Shown here: positions 35,576-43,790 of the stretch, one piece after another
Numbering within the stretch: the first letter of the stretch is position 1
How the letters are laid out: the number at the start of each line of letters is the position of its first letter
Assembly (NCBI RefSeq): GCF_000165835.1
Contig: NC_014640.1
Coordinates: forward strand, 5,952,001 to 6,016,000
Origin: Achromobacter xylosoxidans A8
GTDB taxonomy: Bacteria > Pseudomonadota > Gammaproteobacteria > Burkholderiales > Burkholderiaceae_B
DNA: 64,000 nucleotides
Reading direction: 5' to 3'
The notes under the pieces: generated by a model
Told to the model about the DNA's origin: nothing
Databases searched by the model: none
What the model saw: only the letters and a program-made list of their open reading frames with translations
Made by a program: the position numbers and the translations under genes

Positions 35576-36529
35576 ATGAGCAAGCAATTCGCCTCGCACG
35601 CAGACCTGGACGACAAGGTCGTCTCGTTCGAAAAACTGTCCGACAACGCCTATGCCTACACGGCCGAAGGCGACCCCAACACGGGCGTGATCATCGGCGA
35701 CGAGGCCGTCATGGTGGTCGACACCCAGGCCACCCCGGTCATGGCGCAAGACGTGATCCGCCGCATCCGCGAAGTCACGGACAAGCCCATCAAGTACATC
35801 CTGCTGTCGCACTACCACGCCGTGCGCGTGTTTGGCGCGTCGGCCTACGACGCCCAGGAAATCCTGGCCAGCCGCGACACCTACGACCTGATCGCCGAAC
35901 GCGGCGAGCAGGACAAGGCCAGCGAAATCGGCCGCTTCCCCCGCCTGTTCCGCAACGCCGAATCGATTCCGCCGGGCCTGGTCTGGCCGACGATGACGTT
36001 CAAGGGCGAAATGACCGTCAATCTGGGCAACCTGGAAGTCAAGCTGCTGCAAGTGGGCCGCGGCCACACCAAGGGCGACACCATCGCCTGGCTGCCCGAG
36101 CAGAAGATCCTGTTCGCCGGCGACCTGGTCGAATACCAGTCCACGCCGTACTGCGGCGATGCCTATTTCCGCGACTGGCCCAGCACGCTGGACGCCCTGT
36201 CGAGCTTTGAAGCCGAGAAGATGGTTCCGGGCCGTGGCCCCGCGCTGAAGAACGCCACCGAAGTCCGCCAGGGCTTGGCCGGCACGCGCGCCTTCCTGAC
36301 CGATCTGTACGGCGCGGTGAACCGCGGCGTGGCTGAAGGCAAGGACCTGAAGACCATCTACCGCGAGGTCTACGACTTCATGAAGCCGCGATACAGCGAC
36401 TGGGTGATCTTCGACCACTGCATGCCGTTCGACGTGTCGCGCGCCTATGACGAGGCCACCGGCCACACCCATCCGCGCATCTGGACCGACAAGCGCGACC
36501 TGGAGATGTGGGCGCAGCTGGAAGGCTGA
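35576..36529 (+). CDS. MBL-fold metallohydrolase-like protein with altered metal motif
   Basis: A 317-residue metallo-beta-lactamase-fold protein. The strand and loop before the metal site read KPIKYILLSHYHAVRVFGAS (about residues 73-92). The canonical HxHxDH is therefore HYHAVR, keeping the first two histidines but lacking the Asp and third His. A later GRGHTKGDT and ILFAGDLVEYQ keep the His and Asp of the second half. A GGAAGGAG box precedes the ATG. It leads a likely operon with the FAD monooxygenase and the DUF2783 protein. The enzymatic role is unknown. Confidence 0.85.
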   Translation: MSKQFASHADLDDKVVSFEKLSDNAYAYTAEGDPNTGVIIGDEAVMVVDTQATPVMAQDVIRRIREVTDKPIKYILLSHYHAVRVFGASAYDAQEILASRDTYDLIAERGEQDKASEIGRFPRLFRNAESIPPGLVWPTMTFKGEMTVNLGNLEVKLLQVGRGHTKGDTIAWLPEQKILFAGDLVEYQSTPYCGDAYFRDWPSTLDALSSFEAEKMVPGRGPALKNATEVRQGLAGTRAFLTDLYGAVNRGVAEGKDLKTIYREVYDFMKPRYSDWVIFDHCMPFDVSRAYDEATGHTHPRIWTDKRDLEMWAQLEG

Positions 36530-36640
36530 TCCCGACGGGCCGCCACGGCGGCCCTGCCCCGCTGCAACCGGAATCGCACGCCGCAAGGCAGCGCGCGGCT
36601 TCGTGACATAAAAACAATATCACCCACACAGGAGACAACC

Positions 36641-38311
36641 GTGGGAGACATCGACTTTCAGGCGATGGAATTCGCCTATGAAAAACACGCCGACCAGGCC
36701 GCCCGCGAGCTTGCGCGCCATCAGGTCGTGGTGGTGGGAGCCGGCCCGGTCGGCCTGACCACCGCACTGGATCTGGCCCGCCAGGGCGTACGCGTGGTGG
36801 TGCTGGACGACGACTTCCGCCTGTCTACCGGTTCCCGCGCCATCTGTTTCTCCAAGCGCACACTGGAAATCTGGGACCGCCTGGGCGTGGGCCAGCGCAT
36901 GATCGACAAAGGCGTGTCGTGGAACGTGGGCAAGGTCTTCTTCCGCGAACAGGAAGTGTGGCGCTTCGACCTGCTGCCCGAACCCGGCCACCGCCGCCCG
37001 GCCTTCATCAACCTGCAGCAGTACTACGCCGAAGGCTATCTGTACGAGCAGGCGCGGCGGGAACCCAATATCGATCTACGCTGGAAGAACAAGGTCGCCG
37101 GCGTGGAGCAGCGCGACGACGGCGTGGTCCTGAACGTAGAGACCCCCGACGGCGCATACGCGCTGCATGCCGACTGGCTCATCGCCTGCGACGGCGCGCG
37201 TTCGCCGGTGCGCAAGCTGATCGGCCAGGAAAGCCATGGCCGCATCTTCCGCGACCGCTTCCTGATCGCCGACGTCAAGATGCAGGCGGATTTTCCGACC
37301 GAGCGCTGGTTCTGGTTCGATCCGCCGTTCCATCCCAACCAGTCCGTGCTGCTGCACCGCCAGCCCGACAACGTCTGGCGCATCGACTTCCAGCTGGGCT
37401 GGAACGCCGACCCGGTCGAGGCCGTCAAGCCTGAAAACGTGCTGCCGCGCATCCGCGCCTTGCTGGGCCCCGACGCCCGCTTCGAGCTGGAATGGGTCAG
37501 CGTCTACACTTTTGCGTGCGAACGCATGGACAAGTTCCGCCACGGCCGCGTCGTGTTCGCGGGCGACTCCGCCCACCGCGTGTCGCCGTTCGGCGCCCGG
37601 GGCGCCAACAGCGGCGTGCAGGACGCGGAGAATCTGGCCTGGAAGCTGAAGCTGGTGCTGGCCGGCCAGGCCCCCGAGACGCTGATCGACAGCTACGCCG
37701 CCGAACGCGAATACGCCGCCGACGAGAACATCCTCAATTCATCGCGCGCCACCGATTTCATCACGCCCAAGAGCGACATCAGCCGCAGCTTCCGCAATGC
37801 GGTGCTGAATCTGGCCAAGACCCATCCCTTCGCGCGCTCGCTGGTCAACAGCGGCCGCCTGTCGTTGCCCGCGACCTACGCCGGCTCGCCGCTGAACACC
37901 CCGGACACGGACGCCTTCAGCGGCCGCATGGTGCCGGGCGCGGTGGCGCTGGATGCTCCCGTGAACGCGCAGGATTGGTGGCTGGCGCAGCTGGACGGCG
38001 AATTCGTGCTGGCCCTTTTCTGCGGCGATGCACTGCCCGACCGGGACATGCTGCTCGCCTTGCAGGCCCTGCGCATGGCGCCGGTGCCGGTCAAGGCCGT
38101 GCTGGTCGCCAGCCCGCAGTGCGACCTGTCCGCGCTGCCCGGGGATTTGGCCGCCGTGACGGACCGCGAAGGCTGCCTGCGCAAGCGCTACGACGCGCAG
38201 GCCGGCACCGCCTACCTGATCCGCCCCGACCAACACGTCTGCGGCCGCTGGCGCGCCTTCAATGCCGCCGCCGTCGCCGCAGCAGTCGGCCGCGCCACGG
38301 GCCGCGCCTGA
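36641..38311 (+). CDS. mhaA: FAD-dependent aromatic monooxygenase, candidate 3-hydroxyphenylacetate 6-hydroxylase large subunit
   Basis: A 556-residue class A flavoprotein hydroxylase with a GTG start after GGAGA. It has VVVVGAGPVGLTTALDLARQG (FAD dinucleotide fold, about residues 28-48), the DG motif LIACDGARSPVRKLIG (about 182-197) and the GD motif RVVFAGDSAHRVSPFGARGANSG (about 305-327). The C-terminal thioredoxin-like extension is that of phenol hydroxylase-type enzymes. Being next to a 64-residue DUF2783 gene, hmgA and fahA, it resembles MhaA of the 3-hydroxyphenylacetate pathway, which would make homogentisate. Monooxygenase is sure; the substrate is inferred. Confidence 0.75.
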   Translation: MGDIDFQAMEFAYEKHADQAARELARHQVVVVGAGPVGLTTALDLARQGVRVVVLDDDFRLSTGSRAICFSKRTLEIWDRLGVGQRMIDKGVSWNVGKVFFREQEVWRFDLLPEPGHRRPAFINLQQYYAEGYLYEQARREPNIDLRWKNKVAGVEQRDDGVVLNVETPDGAYALHADWLIACDGARSPVRKLIGQESHGRIFRDRFLIADVKMQADFPTERWFWFDPPFHPNQSVLLHRQPDNVWRIDFQLGWNADPVEAVKPENVLPRIRALLGPDARFELEWVSVYTFACERMDKFRHGRVVFAGDSAHRVSPFGARGANSGVQDAENLAWKLKLVLAGQAPETLIDSYAAEREYAADENILNSSRATDFITPKSDISRSFRNAVLNLAKTHPFARSLVNSGRLSLPATYAGSPLNTPDTDAFSGRMVPGAVALDAPVNAQDWWLAQLDGEFVLALFCGDALPDRDMLLALQALRMAPVPVKAVLVASPQCDLSALPGDLAAVTDREGCLRKRYDAQAGTAYLIRPDQHVCGRWRAFNAAAVAAAVGRATGRA

Positions 38312-38330
38312 ACTTCGAGATCACTCCATC

Positions 38331-38525
38331 ATGCTGATTACCGAAACCAACCTGGTCTCGCCGGACGACTTCTACGAAGCGCTGATCGAGACCCACCGCG
38401 ACCTCACCAACGAACAAAGCCAGGAACTCAACGCGGCGCTGATCCTGCTGCTGGCCAACCACCTGGGCGACATGGACGTGCTGCGCGAAGCCTTGCGCCA
38501 GGCGCGCGCGTCGGTGGCGCCGTAG
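38331..38525 (+). CDS. mhaB: Small DUF2783 protein, candidate monooxygenase coupling protein
   Basis: A 64-residue soluble helical protein: MLITETNLVSPDDFYEALIE, then HRDLTNEQSQELNAALILLLANHLGD and a basic C-terminal helix. It starts 19 bases after the monooxygenase and matches the DUF2783 pattern found next to such flavoproteins. In Pseudomonas putida U a similarly small protein, MhaB, couples NAD(P)H oxidation to hydroxylation by MhaA. That role is inferred from size and position. Confidence 0.68.
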   Translation: MLITETNLVSPDDFYEALIETHRDLTNEQSQELNAALILLLANHLGDMDVLREALRQARASVAP

Positions 38526-38531
38526 ACCCGT

Positions 38532-39440
38532 TCACGCTCCCACCGCGAACGTATTGACGATCAGCGCGCGCAACCACTGGTTGCCGCTGTCCCGGTCGAC
38601 CCGGCGCTGCCAGTACATGTTCGTCTGCAGCGCCGGCACTCTGATCGGCGGCGTCATGAAACGCAGGCCGAACGGCGGCGCGGCGCTGGCAGCGAGTTTT
38701 TCGGGTACGGTGGCCAGCAAGTCGGTCGCGCTGACGATGTACGGCACGGCCGAAAAATGCGGCACGCTGAAGTGCTCCGCCAGGTCCACCCCGGCGCGCT
38801 CCATGGACTGATTCACCTGCCCGTAGGGCGCCGCGCGCGACACGATAAGGTGGCGCTCTGCCCGAAAAGCCTTGAGACTCATACCTGAGTGCGCCGTCGG
38901 ATGCGCCTGTCTGAACAAGGTAGCGTAGCCCTGGCGAAACAGCATGCGCTGCAGCGTGCCCGCCCCCATTTCATCGAACGCGCCGATCGCCAGATCCACC
39001 CGTCCGGCCTCCATTTCCCGCGGCAGATCCGGTCCCTGCACCCGCACGGAATCGATGCGCACCAGCGGCGCCACCTGCACGCAGACCTCCATCAGGCGCG
39101 GCATGAAGTGGATCTCGCCCACGTCCGTCATCGCCACCCGGAAGCGCCGCGTGCTGGTCGCGGCATCGAAGACATCCTGGTCTTTCAGGGCTTGCGACAG
39201 CATGGTCAGCGCCTCGCTGACCGGGCCCGCCAGTCGTGTCGCGCGCGGCGTGGGCAACATGCCCTGCGCCGTGCGCACGAACAGGTCATCGCCGAATGCT
39301 TCCCGCAGGCGCCGCAGCGCATTGCTGACAGCGGGCTGCGACAGGTCCATGCGCCGCGCGACCGCCGATAGATTGCGGTCCTCCAGCAGGTGCTGGAACA
39401 GCAGCAGCAGATTCAGATCGACATCGCGCAACTCGGCCAT
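38532..39440 (-). CDS. LysR-family transcriptional regulator
   Basis: A 302-residue regulator with an N-terminal helix-turn-helix (LLLLFQHLLEDRNLSAVARRMDLSQPAVSNALRRLREAFGDDLFVR, about residues 10-55) and a C-terminal substrate-binding domain. The start is at MAELRDVDLN; a GTG two codons upstream is possible. It is divergent from hmgA and convergent with the monooxygenase operon, so it probably senses a pathway intermediate such as homogentisate or hydroxyphenylacetate. A matching LysR box lies at 39452-39470. Confidence 0.93.
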   Translation of the reverse strand: MAELRDVDLNLLLLFQHLLEDRNLSAVARRMDLSQPAVSNALRRLREAFGDDLFVRTAQGMLPTPRATRLAGPVSEALTMLSQALKDQDVFDAATSTRRFRVAMTDVGEIHFMPRLMEVCVQVAPLVRIDSVRVQGPDLPREMEAGRVDLAIGAFDEMGAGTLQRMLFRQGYATLFRQAHPTAHSGMSLKAFRAERHLIVSRAAPYGQVNQSMERAGVDLAEHFSVPHFSAVPYIVSATDLLATVPEKLAASAAPPFGLRFMTPPIRVPALQTNMYWQRRVDRDSGNQWLRALIVNTFAVGA

Positions 39441-39451
39441 ACGCACCCCTA

Positions 39452-39470
39452 CTATTCACAAAATTTATAG
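39452..39470. promoter_or_regulatory. LysR-type box CTAT-N11-ATAG between lysR and hmgA
   Basis: CTAT (39452-39455) and ATAG (39467-39470) form a dyad containing the T-N11-A LysR core in an AT-rich patch 12 bases upstream of the lysR start. A further CTAT at 39473-39476 extends the symmetry. It is the likely binding site of the divergent LysR protein. Confidence 0.65.
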
Positions 39471-39607
39471 TCTCTATTTTTACATTCCCGTAGCCGAGGT
39501 GGGGTTTTTTTCCGACAATGGCATATCGGCCTCCCGGATATCTTCCGCACCGGCCACCCGTACCAGGCCGCGCGGCCAAGCACCGCGCCGCCGCTCAGGA
39601 GGATTCC

Positions 39608-40906
39608 ATGGAACTGCAATACCAGACCGGCTTCGGCAACAGTTGCGCCACCGAGGCCCTGCCCGGGGCCCTGCCGCTGGGCCGCAACTCGCCGCAGCAA
39701 TGCCCCTACGGCCTGTACGCCGAGCAGCTATCCGGCACCGCCTTCACCGCACCTCGCAGCGAAAACCGCCGCTCCTGGCTCTACCGCATCCGTCCCGGCG
39801 CGCAGCACAAGCCGTTCGAAGCCTTTGACGGCGCCACCGGCTGGCAAAGCACCTTCGGCCAGGGCCCCGTCACGCCCAACCAGCTGCGCTGGAGCCCGCT
39901 GCCCATTCCCGCCGCCCCCACCGACTTCCTGGAAGGCGTGAAGACCTGGGGTGGCAATGGCGCCCCCGACGAGCTGAGCGGCGTGGGCATCCACCTGTAC
40001 GCCGCCAACCGCTCGATGCAAGGGCGCTACTTCTACAACGCCGACGGCGAACTGCTGCTGGTGCCTCAGGAAGGCCGCCTTCGCCTGGCCACGGAACTGG
40101 GCCTGATCGATCTGGAACCGCTGGAAATCGCCGTCATCCCGCGCGGCGTGCGCTTCCGCGTAGAGCTGCTGGACGGCAGCGCGCGCGGCTACATGCTGGA
40201 AAACTTCGGCGCCGCCATGCGCCTGCCCGAACTCGGTCCCATCGGCTCGAACTGCCTGGCCAACGCGCGCGACTTCAAGACGCCGGTGGCCTGGTATGAA
40301 GACGTCGAAGGCGACTTCGAACTGATCGCCAAGTTCACGGGCGGCTTCTGGCGCGCGTCCATCGACCATTCGCCGCTGAACGTGGTGGCCTGGCACGGCA
40401 CGCACGCGCCGTACAAGTACGACCTGCGCAACTTCAACACCATCGGCTCCATCAGCTACGACCACCCGGACCCTTCGATCTTCACCGTGCTGACCGCGCC
40501 GTCGGACACCCCGGGAACGGCCAACATGGACTTCGCGATCTTCCCGCCGCGCATCCTGGCCATGGAAAACACCTTCCGTCCGCCCTGGTTCCATCGCAAC
40601 ATCGCCAGCGAATTCATGGGCCTGATCCAGGGCGTCTACGACGCCAAGGCCGACGGTTTCGCACCCGGCGGCGCCAGCCTGCACAACTGCATGAGCGGCC
40701 ACGGCCCCGACGCCGAGACCTTCGAAAAGGCCTCCCACGCCGACACCAGCAAGGCCCACTACATCCGTGACACGATGGCGTTCATGTTCGAGACGCGACG
40801 CGTGATTCGCCCGACGGAGCAGGCGCTAGCCTCGGTAGAATTGCAAGGCGACTACTACCGGTGCTGGCAGGGCATCGCCAAGCATTTCGACCCCAACAAG
40901 GCGTGA
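39608..40906 (+). CDS. hmgA: Homogentisate 1,2-dioxygenase
   Basis: Opens the ring of homogentisate to give maleylacetoacetate, using Fe(II) and O2. The 432-residue protein has [19 protein letters not shown] near the N-terminus, the cupin core, and the iron-ligand region [18 protein letters not shown] (about residues 322-339), followed by [23 protein letters not shown] with a conserved His. An AGGAGG box precedes the ATG. Full length. It heads the hmgA-fahA unit. Confidence 0.97.
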   Translation: MELQYQTGFGNSCATEALPGALPLGRNSPQQCPYGLYAEQLSGTAFTAPRSENRRSWLYRIRPGAQHKPFEAFDGATGWQSTFGQGPVTPNQLRWSPLPIPAAPTDFLEGVKTWGGNGAPDELSGVGIHLYAANRSMQGRYFYNADGELLLVPQEGRLRLATELGLIDLEPLEIAVIPRGVRFRVELLDGSARGYMLENFGAAMRLPELGPIGSNCLANARDFKTPVAWYEDVEGDFELIAKFTGGFWRASIDHSPLNVVAWHGTHAPYKYDLRNFNTIGSISYDHPDPSIFTVLTAPSDTPGTANMDFAIFPPRILAMENTFRPPWFHRNIASEFMGLIQGVYDAKADGFAPGGASLHNCMSGHGPDAETFEKASHADTSKAHYIRDTMAFMFETRRVIRPTEQALASVELQGDYYRCWQGIAKHFDPNKA

Positions 40907-40934
40907 CGCGCAGAACCCCTGCTATCCACGCCCG

Positions 40935-40963
40935 CGGCGATGAGCGCAAGCTCATCGCCGTTT
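40935..40963 (+). terminator. Hairpin after hmgA (weak terminator or attenuator)
   Basis: A perfect 11-bp stem (CGGCGATGAGC/GCTCATCGCCG) with a GCAA loop is followed by only TTT. It lies between hmgA and fahA and could reduce fahA transcription or protect the hmgA mRNA end. Confidence 0.6.
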
Positions 40964-41031
40964 GGCATTTGAATTTTCCGGCGCCTGGCGCCCCGGCCAC
41001 CGCACAACCACACTGAAAGAGACACGCAGCC

Positions 41032-42351
41032 ATGACCACCACCATCAACGAAACCCACGACCCGTCCCTGAAGAGCTGGATCGCCAGCGCCAACACCGGC
41101 GAGTCGGATTTCCCGGTGCAGAACCTGCCCTACGCCTCCTTCCGCCGCAAGGGCACAACCGAATCATTCCGCCCCGGCGTGGCCATCGGCGACCAGATCC
41201 TGGACCTGGCCGCGCTGGCCGCCAAGCAGCCCTTCGAAGGCCTGGCGGCCGAAGCCCTGGCCGCTTGCGCCACGGACAGCCTGAACGCCTTGATGGCCCT
41301 GGGCCAGGCCCACTGGAGCGCCCTGCGCCTGGCGCTGTCGCGCGCGCTGCGCGAAGGCGCGGCCCTGCGCGGCGCCGTCGAGCCCCTGCTGGTCGCCCAG
41401 GCCGACGCCGAATACACCACGCCCGCCCGCATCGGCGACTACACCGACTTCTACATCTCGGTGCACCACGCCACCGCCGTGGGCAAACAATTCCGACCCG
41501 ACAATCCCCTGCTGCCGAACTACAAGTGGGTGCCCATCGGCTACCACGGCCGCGCCTCCAGCATCGGCGTGGACCAGAAGTTCCCCCGTCCCGTCGGCCA
41601 GACCCGCCCCGCCAATGAAGGCGAGGCGCCGCAATTCGGCCCCTGCGCCCGCCTGGACTACGAACTGGAACTGGGCATATTCGTCGGCACCGGCAACGCC
41701 CAGGGCGACCGCATCAACCTGGCCGACGCCGAATCGCACGTGTTCGGCCTGTGCATCCTGAACGACTGGTCGGCGCGCGACATCCAGGCCTGGGAATACC
41801 AGCCCCTGGGTCCCTTCCTGGCCAAGAACTTCGCCTCCACGATCTCGCCCTGGATCGTCACCATGGAAGCGCTGGAGCCGTTCCGCACGCAATGGAACCG
41901 CGGCCCGTCCGAGCCGCAACCCATGCCCTACCTCGCCTCCGACGCGAACCGCGCCAAAGGCGCCTTCGACGTGCAGATGGAAGTCTTGCTGACCACCGAA
42001 AAATCGCGCGCCGACAAGCAGCCGCCCGCCTTCCTGTCGCGCAGCAACTTCCGCGATGCCTACTGGAACGTGGCGCAGCTGATCACCCACCACACGGTCA
42101 ACGGCTGCAACCTGCAACCAGGCGACATGCTGGGCACCGGCACCCTGTCCGGCCCGCAGCCCTCGGAAGCCGGTTCGCTGCTCGAGCTGTGCAATGGCGG
42201 CAAAAACCCGATCGACCTGCCCTGGGGCGAAAAGCGCACCTTCCTGCAGGACGGCGACCAGGTCATCATGCGCGCCGAATGCGTGAAGGCCGGCTATCCG
42301 CGCATCGGCTTCGGCGCAAGCTCGGGCCTGGTGCTGCCGGCCCGCGTCTAA
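41032..42351 (+). CDS. fahA: Fumarylacetoacetase
   Basis: Hydrolyses fumarylacetoacetate to fumarate and acetoacetate, the last step of the homogentisate pathway. The 439-residue protein has the N-terminal FAH domain and the catalytic C-terminal domain with DFYISVHHATAVGKQFRP (about residues 140-157, metal and catalytic His), YELELGIFVGTGN, and LNDWSARDIQAWEYQPLGPF. No maleylacetoacetate isomerase gene is found in the window. The stop overlaps that of the convergent acyltransferase gene. Confidence 0.97.
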   Translation: MTTTINETHDPSLKSWIASANTGESDFPVQNLPYASFRRKGTTESFRPGVAIGDQILDLAALAAKQPFEGLAAEALAACATDSLNALMALGQAHWSALRLALSRALREGAALRGAVEPLLVAQADAEYTTPARIGDYTDFYISVHHATAVGKQFRPDNPLLPNYKWVPIGYHGRASSIGVDQKFPRPVGQTRPANEGEAPQFGPCARLDYELELGIFVGTGNAQGDRINLADAESHVFGLCILNDWSARDIQAWEYQPLGPFLAKNFASTISPWIVTMEALEPFRTQWNRGPSEPQPMPYLASDANRAKGAFDVQMEVLLTTEKSRADKQPPAFLSRSNFRDAYWNVAQLITHHTVNGCNLQPGDMLGTGTLSGPQPSEAGSLLELCNGGKNPIDLPWGEKRTFLQDGDQVIMRAECVKAGYPRIGFGASSGLVLPARV

Positions 42352-43367
42352 TCGGCCTTGGCGTTCGACCGCGCACGCGCGGTCAGCGCCTCGATCTCAT
42401 CGTCCTTCGCCTGCCACTGCTGGCCCAGCCAGTGGTGAAAGGCGGTGCGGAACGCCTTGTCTCCGGTGTAGTCGGCGTCGCAGAACTCCGGCGGCACCGG
42501 CAACTGCCGCATGCGCACCAGCACCTGGCCCGCGCGGCCGCAAGCCAGATCCCAAAAGCTGGGCGCGCCATCCGGATAGGCAATGGTGGCATCTATCATC
42601 GAGCGGAAACGCTTGCCCATCGCATTCAACGCCACCGCCAGCCCGCCCGCCTTGGGCTTGAGCAAATGGCGGTACGGCGCACCCTGCCCATCGCGCTTGG
42701 CTTGCGTAAACCGCGTGCCTTCCGCAAACACCATCACGCTGGTCGGCACCAAGGAAAACTTCGCGCAGGCCCGCCTTGCGGTCTCTTGATCCTGCCGGCC
42801 CAGATCCGGATTGCGGCGCAACGCCGCCTTGCCATGGCGCTTCATGAAGGGAAAGTCCAGCGCCCACCAGGCCAGACCGATCACCGGCACATAGATCAGC
42901 TGTTGCTTCAGAAAGAATTTCAGCAGCGGAATGCGCCGGTTCAGCGAATACTGCAACACAAAGATATCCGCCCAGGACTGATGATTGCAGTTGACCAAAT
43001 ACCAGTCCGCGTAGCGCAGCCCCGTATTGCCCTGGATATCCCAAGGCACCTGCTGGATCCGCGCCAACCACCCGGCATTGCTGGACACCCACGCCGTGGC
43101 AATACCGTTGAGCACAGGATCAATGCGCCGCCTGACCGCGGGAAACGGCAGCAACAACTTCAGCAACGAGATCGGAAACAACAGCAGGCACCAGAACAGC
43201 GTGCTGGCCGCCAGCCAAACGGTACTGACGACACCCGTAATCCACGCAAACCGCCCGCGCGGCAAGGGCAGTGCGCGGCGCCGCAGCGGCACATGGGAAT
43301 CAGGCTTGTTTGATTGAGCGCCCGCAGCAGCGCGAGCAGCATCAGAAGACGATTCAGGAAAAGTCAT
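42348..43367 (-). CDS. YihG-like lysophospholipid acyltransferase
   Basis: A 339-residue inner-membrane acyltransferase of the PlsC superfamily. After a Ser/Ala-rich start come two hydrophobic segments (WITGVVSTVWLAASTLFWCLLLF), then the HX4D motif NCNHQSWADIFVLQ (about residues 124-137), the RIPLLKFFLKQQLIYVPVIG region and the FAEGTRFT motif (about 209-216). YihG in E. coli acylates lysophosphatidic acid. The start MTFPESSSD is 97 bases downstream of a large hairpin. The 3' end overlaps fahA (tail to tail). Confidence 0.88.
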   Translation of the reverse strand: MTFPESSSDAARAAAGAQSNKPDSHVPLRRRALPLPRGRFAWITGVVSTVWLAASTLFWCLLLFPISLLKLLLPFPAVRRRIDPVLNGIATAWVSSNAGWLARIQQVPWDIQGNTGLRYADWYLVNCNHQSWADIFVLQYSLNRRIPLLKFFLKQQLIYVPVIGLAWWALDFPFMKRHGKAALRRNPDLGRQDQETARRACAKFSLVPTSVMVFAEGTRFTQAKRDGQGAPYRHLLKPKAGGLAVALNAMGKRFRSMIDATIAYPDGAPSFWDLACGRAGQVLVRMRQLPVPPEFCDADYTGDKAFRTAFHHWLGQQWQAKDDEIEALTARARSNAKAD

Positions 43368-43463
43368 GCGCCAGTTTCCTACCTTCAACAAAAATCCGAC
43401 TTGCGCAGAATCAAGCCCACCACCAGCACGCAGCGCCATCCCCCAAAACAAGCCACCGCGTAA

Positions 43464-43499
43464 GCCCCAGACCGGCCGCCCGCGCGGCCGGTCTGGGGC
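43464..43499. repeat. Perfect 16-bp hairpin, possible terminator/regulatory structure
   Basis: GCCCCAGACCGGCCGC at 43464-43479 pairs without mismatch with 43484-43499 around a CCGC loop. There is no T-run on either side. It lies 97 bases upstream of the acyltransferase start. Confidence 0.85.
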
Positions 43500-43591
43500 G
43501 GGCACCGCAAGATCTTCCACCGTAACACTCCGGCAGCAAGAACCCTAAGAAAAATCCCCTCCCCAGCGGCCTGCGGCATTCAGCCACCAGA

Positions 43592-43751
43592 GCTTGGGGC
43601 GTCGGGGGCCTGGGGCGCCCGGGGCGTCGATAAGCCCAAGGGAATCCGTAGGGAGCCGAAGGCGGACAAGGATGACGCAGGGGCAGTCCGGAGCGAAGGC
43701 TCCGGACCGCAATCGTTGCCCCGCGCGCCCCAGGCCCCCGACGCCCCAAGC
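43592..43751. repeat. 160-base element with 34-bp inverted ends and an inner hairpin
   Basis: Bases 43592-43625 and 43718-43751 are inverted copies of each other with a single mismatch. Between them a perfect 9-bp hairpin (GTCCGGAGC/GCTCCGGAC, GAAG loop) occupies 43686-43707. The 9-base word CCCTAAGAA occurs at 43543-43551 and again at 43753-43761 in direct orientation, the second directly after the right arm. The structure fits a non-coding repeat, small mobile element or structured RNA. It encodes no recognisable protein. Confidence 0.85.
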
Positions 43752-43790
43752 GCCCTAAGAACCTGCAACGTCCCGCATAAAAAGGCCACC

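Larger units (their letters stand above)
43368..43790. other. Intergenic region with two large palindromic structures
   Basis: These 423 bases lie between the sulfatase stop and the acyltransferase start, both on the minus strand. They contain the 16-bp hairpin at 43464-43499 and the inverted-repeat element at 43592-43751, annotated separately. No convincing coding ORF: the open frames here are GC-driven and lack family features. Confidence 0.7.
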
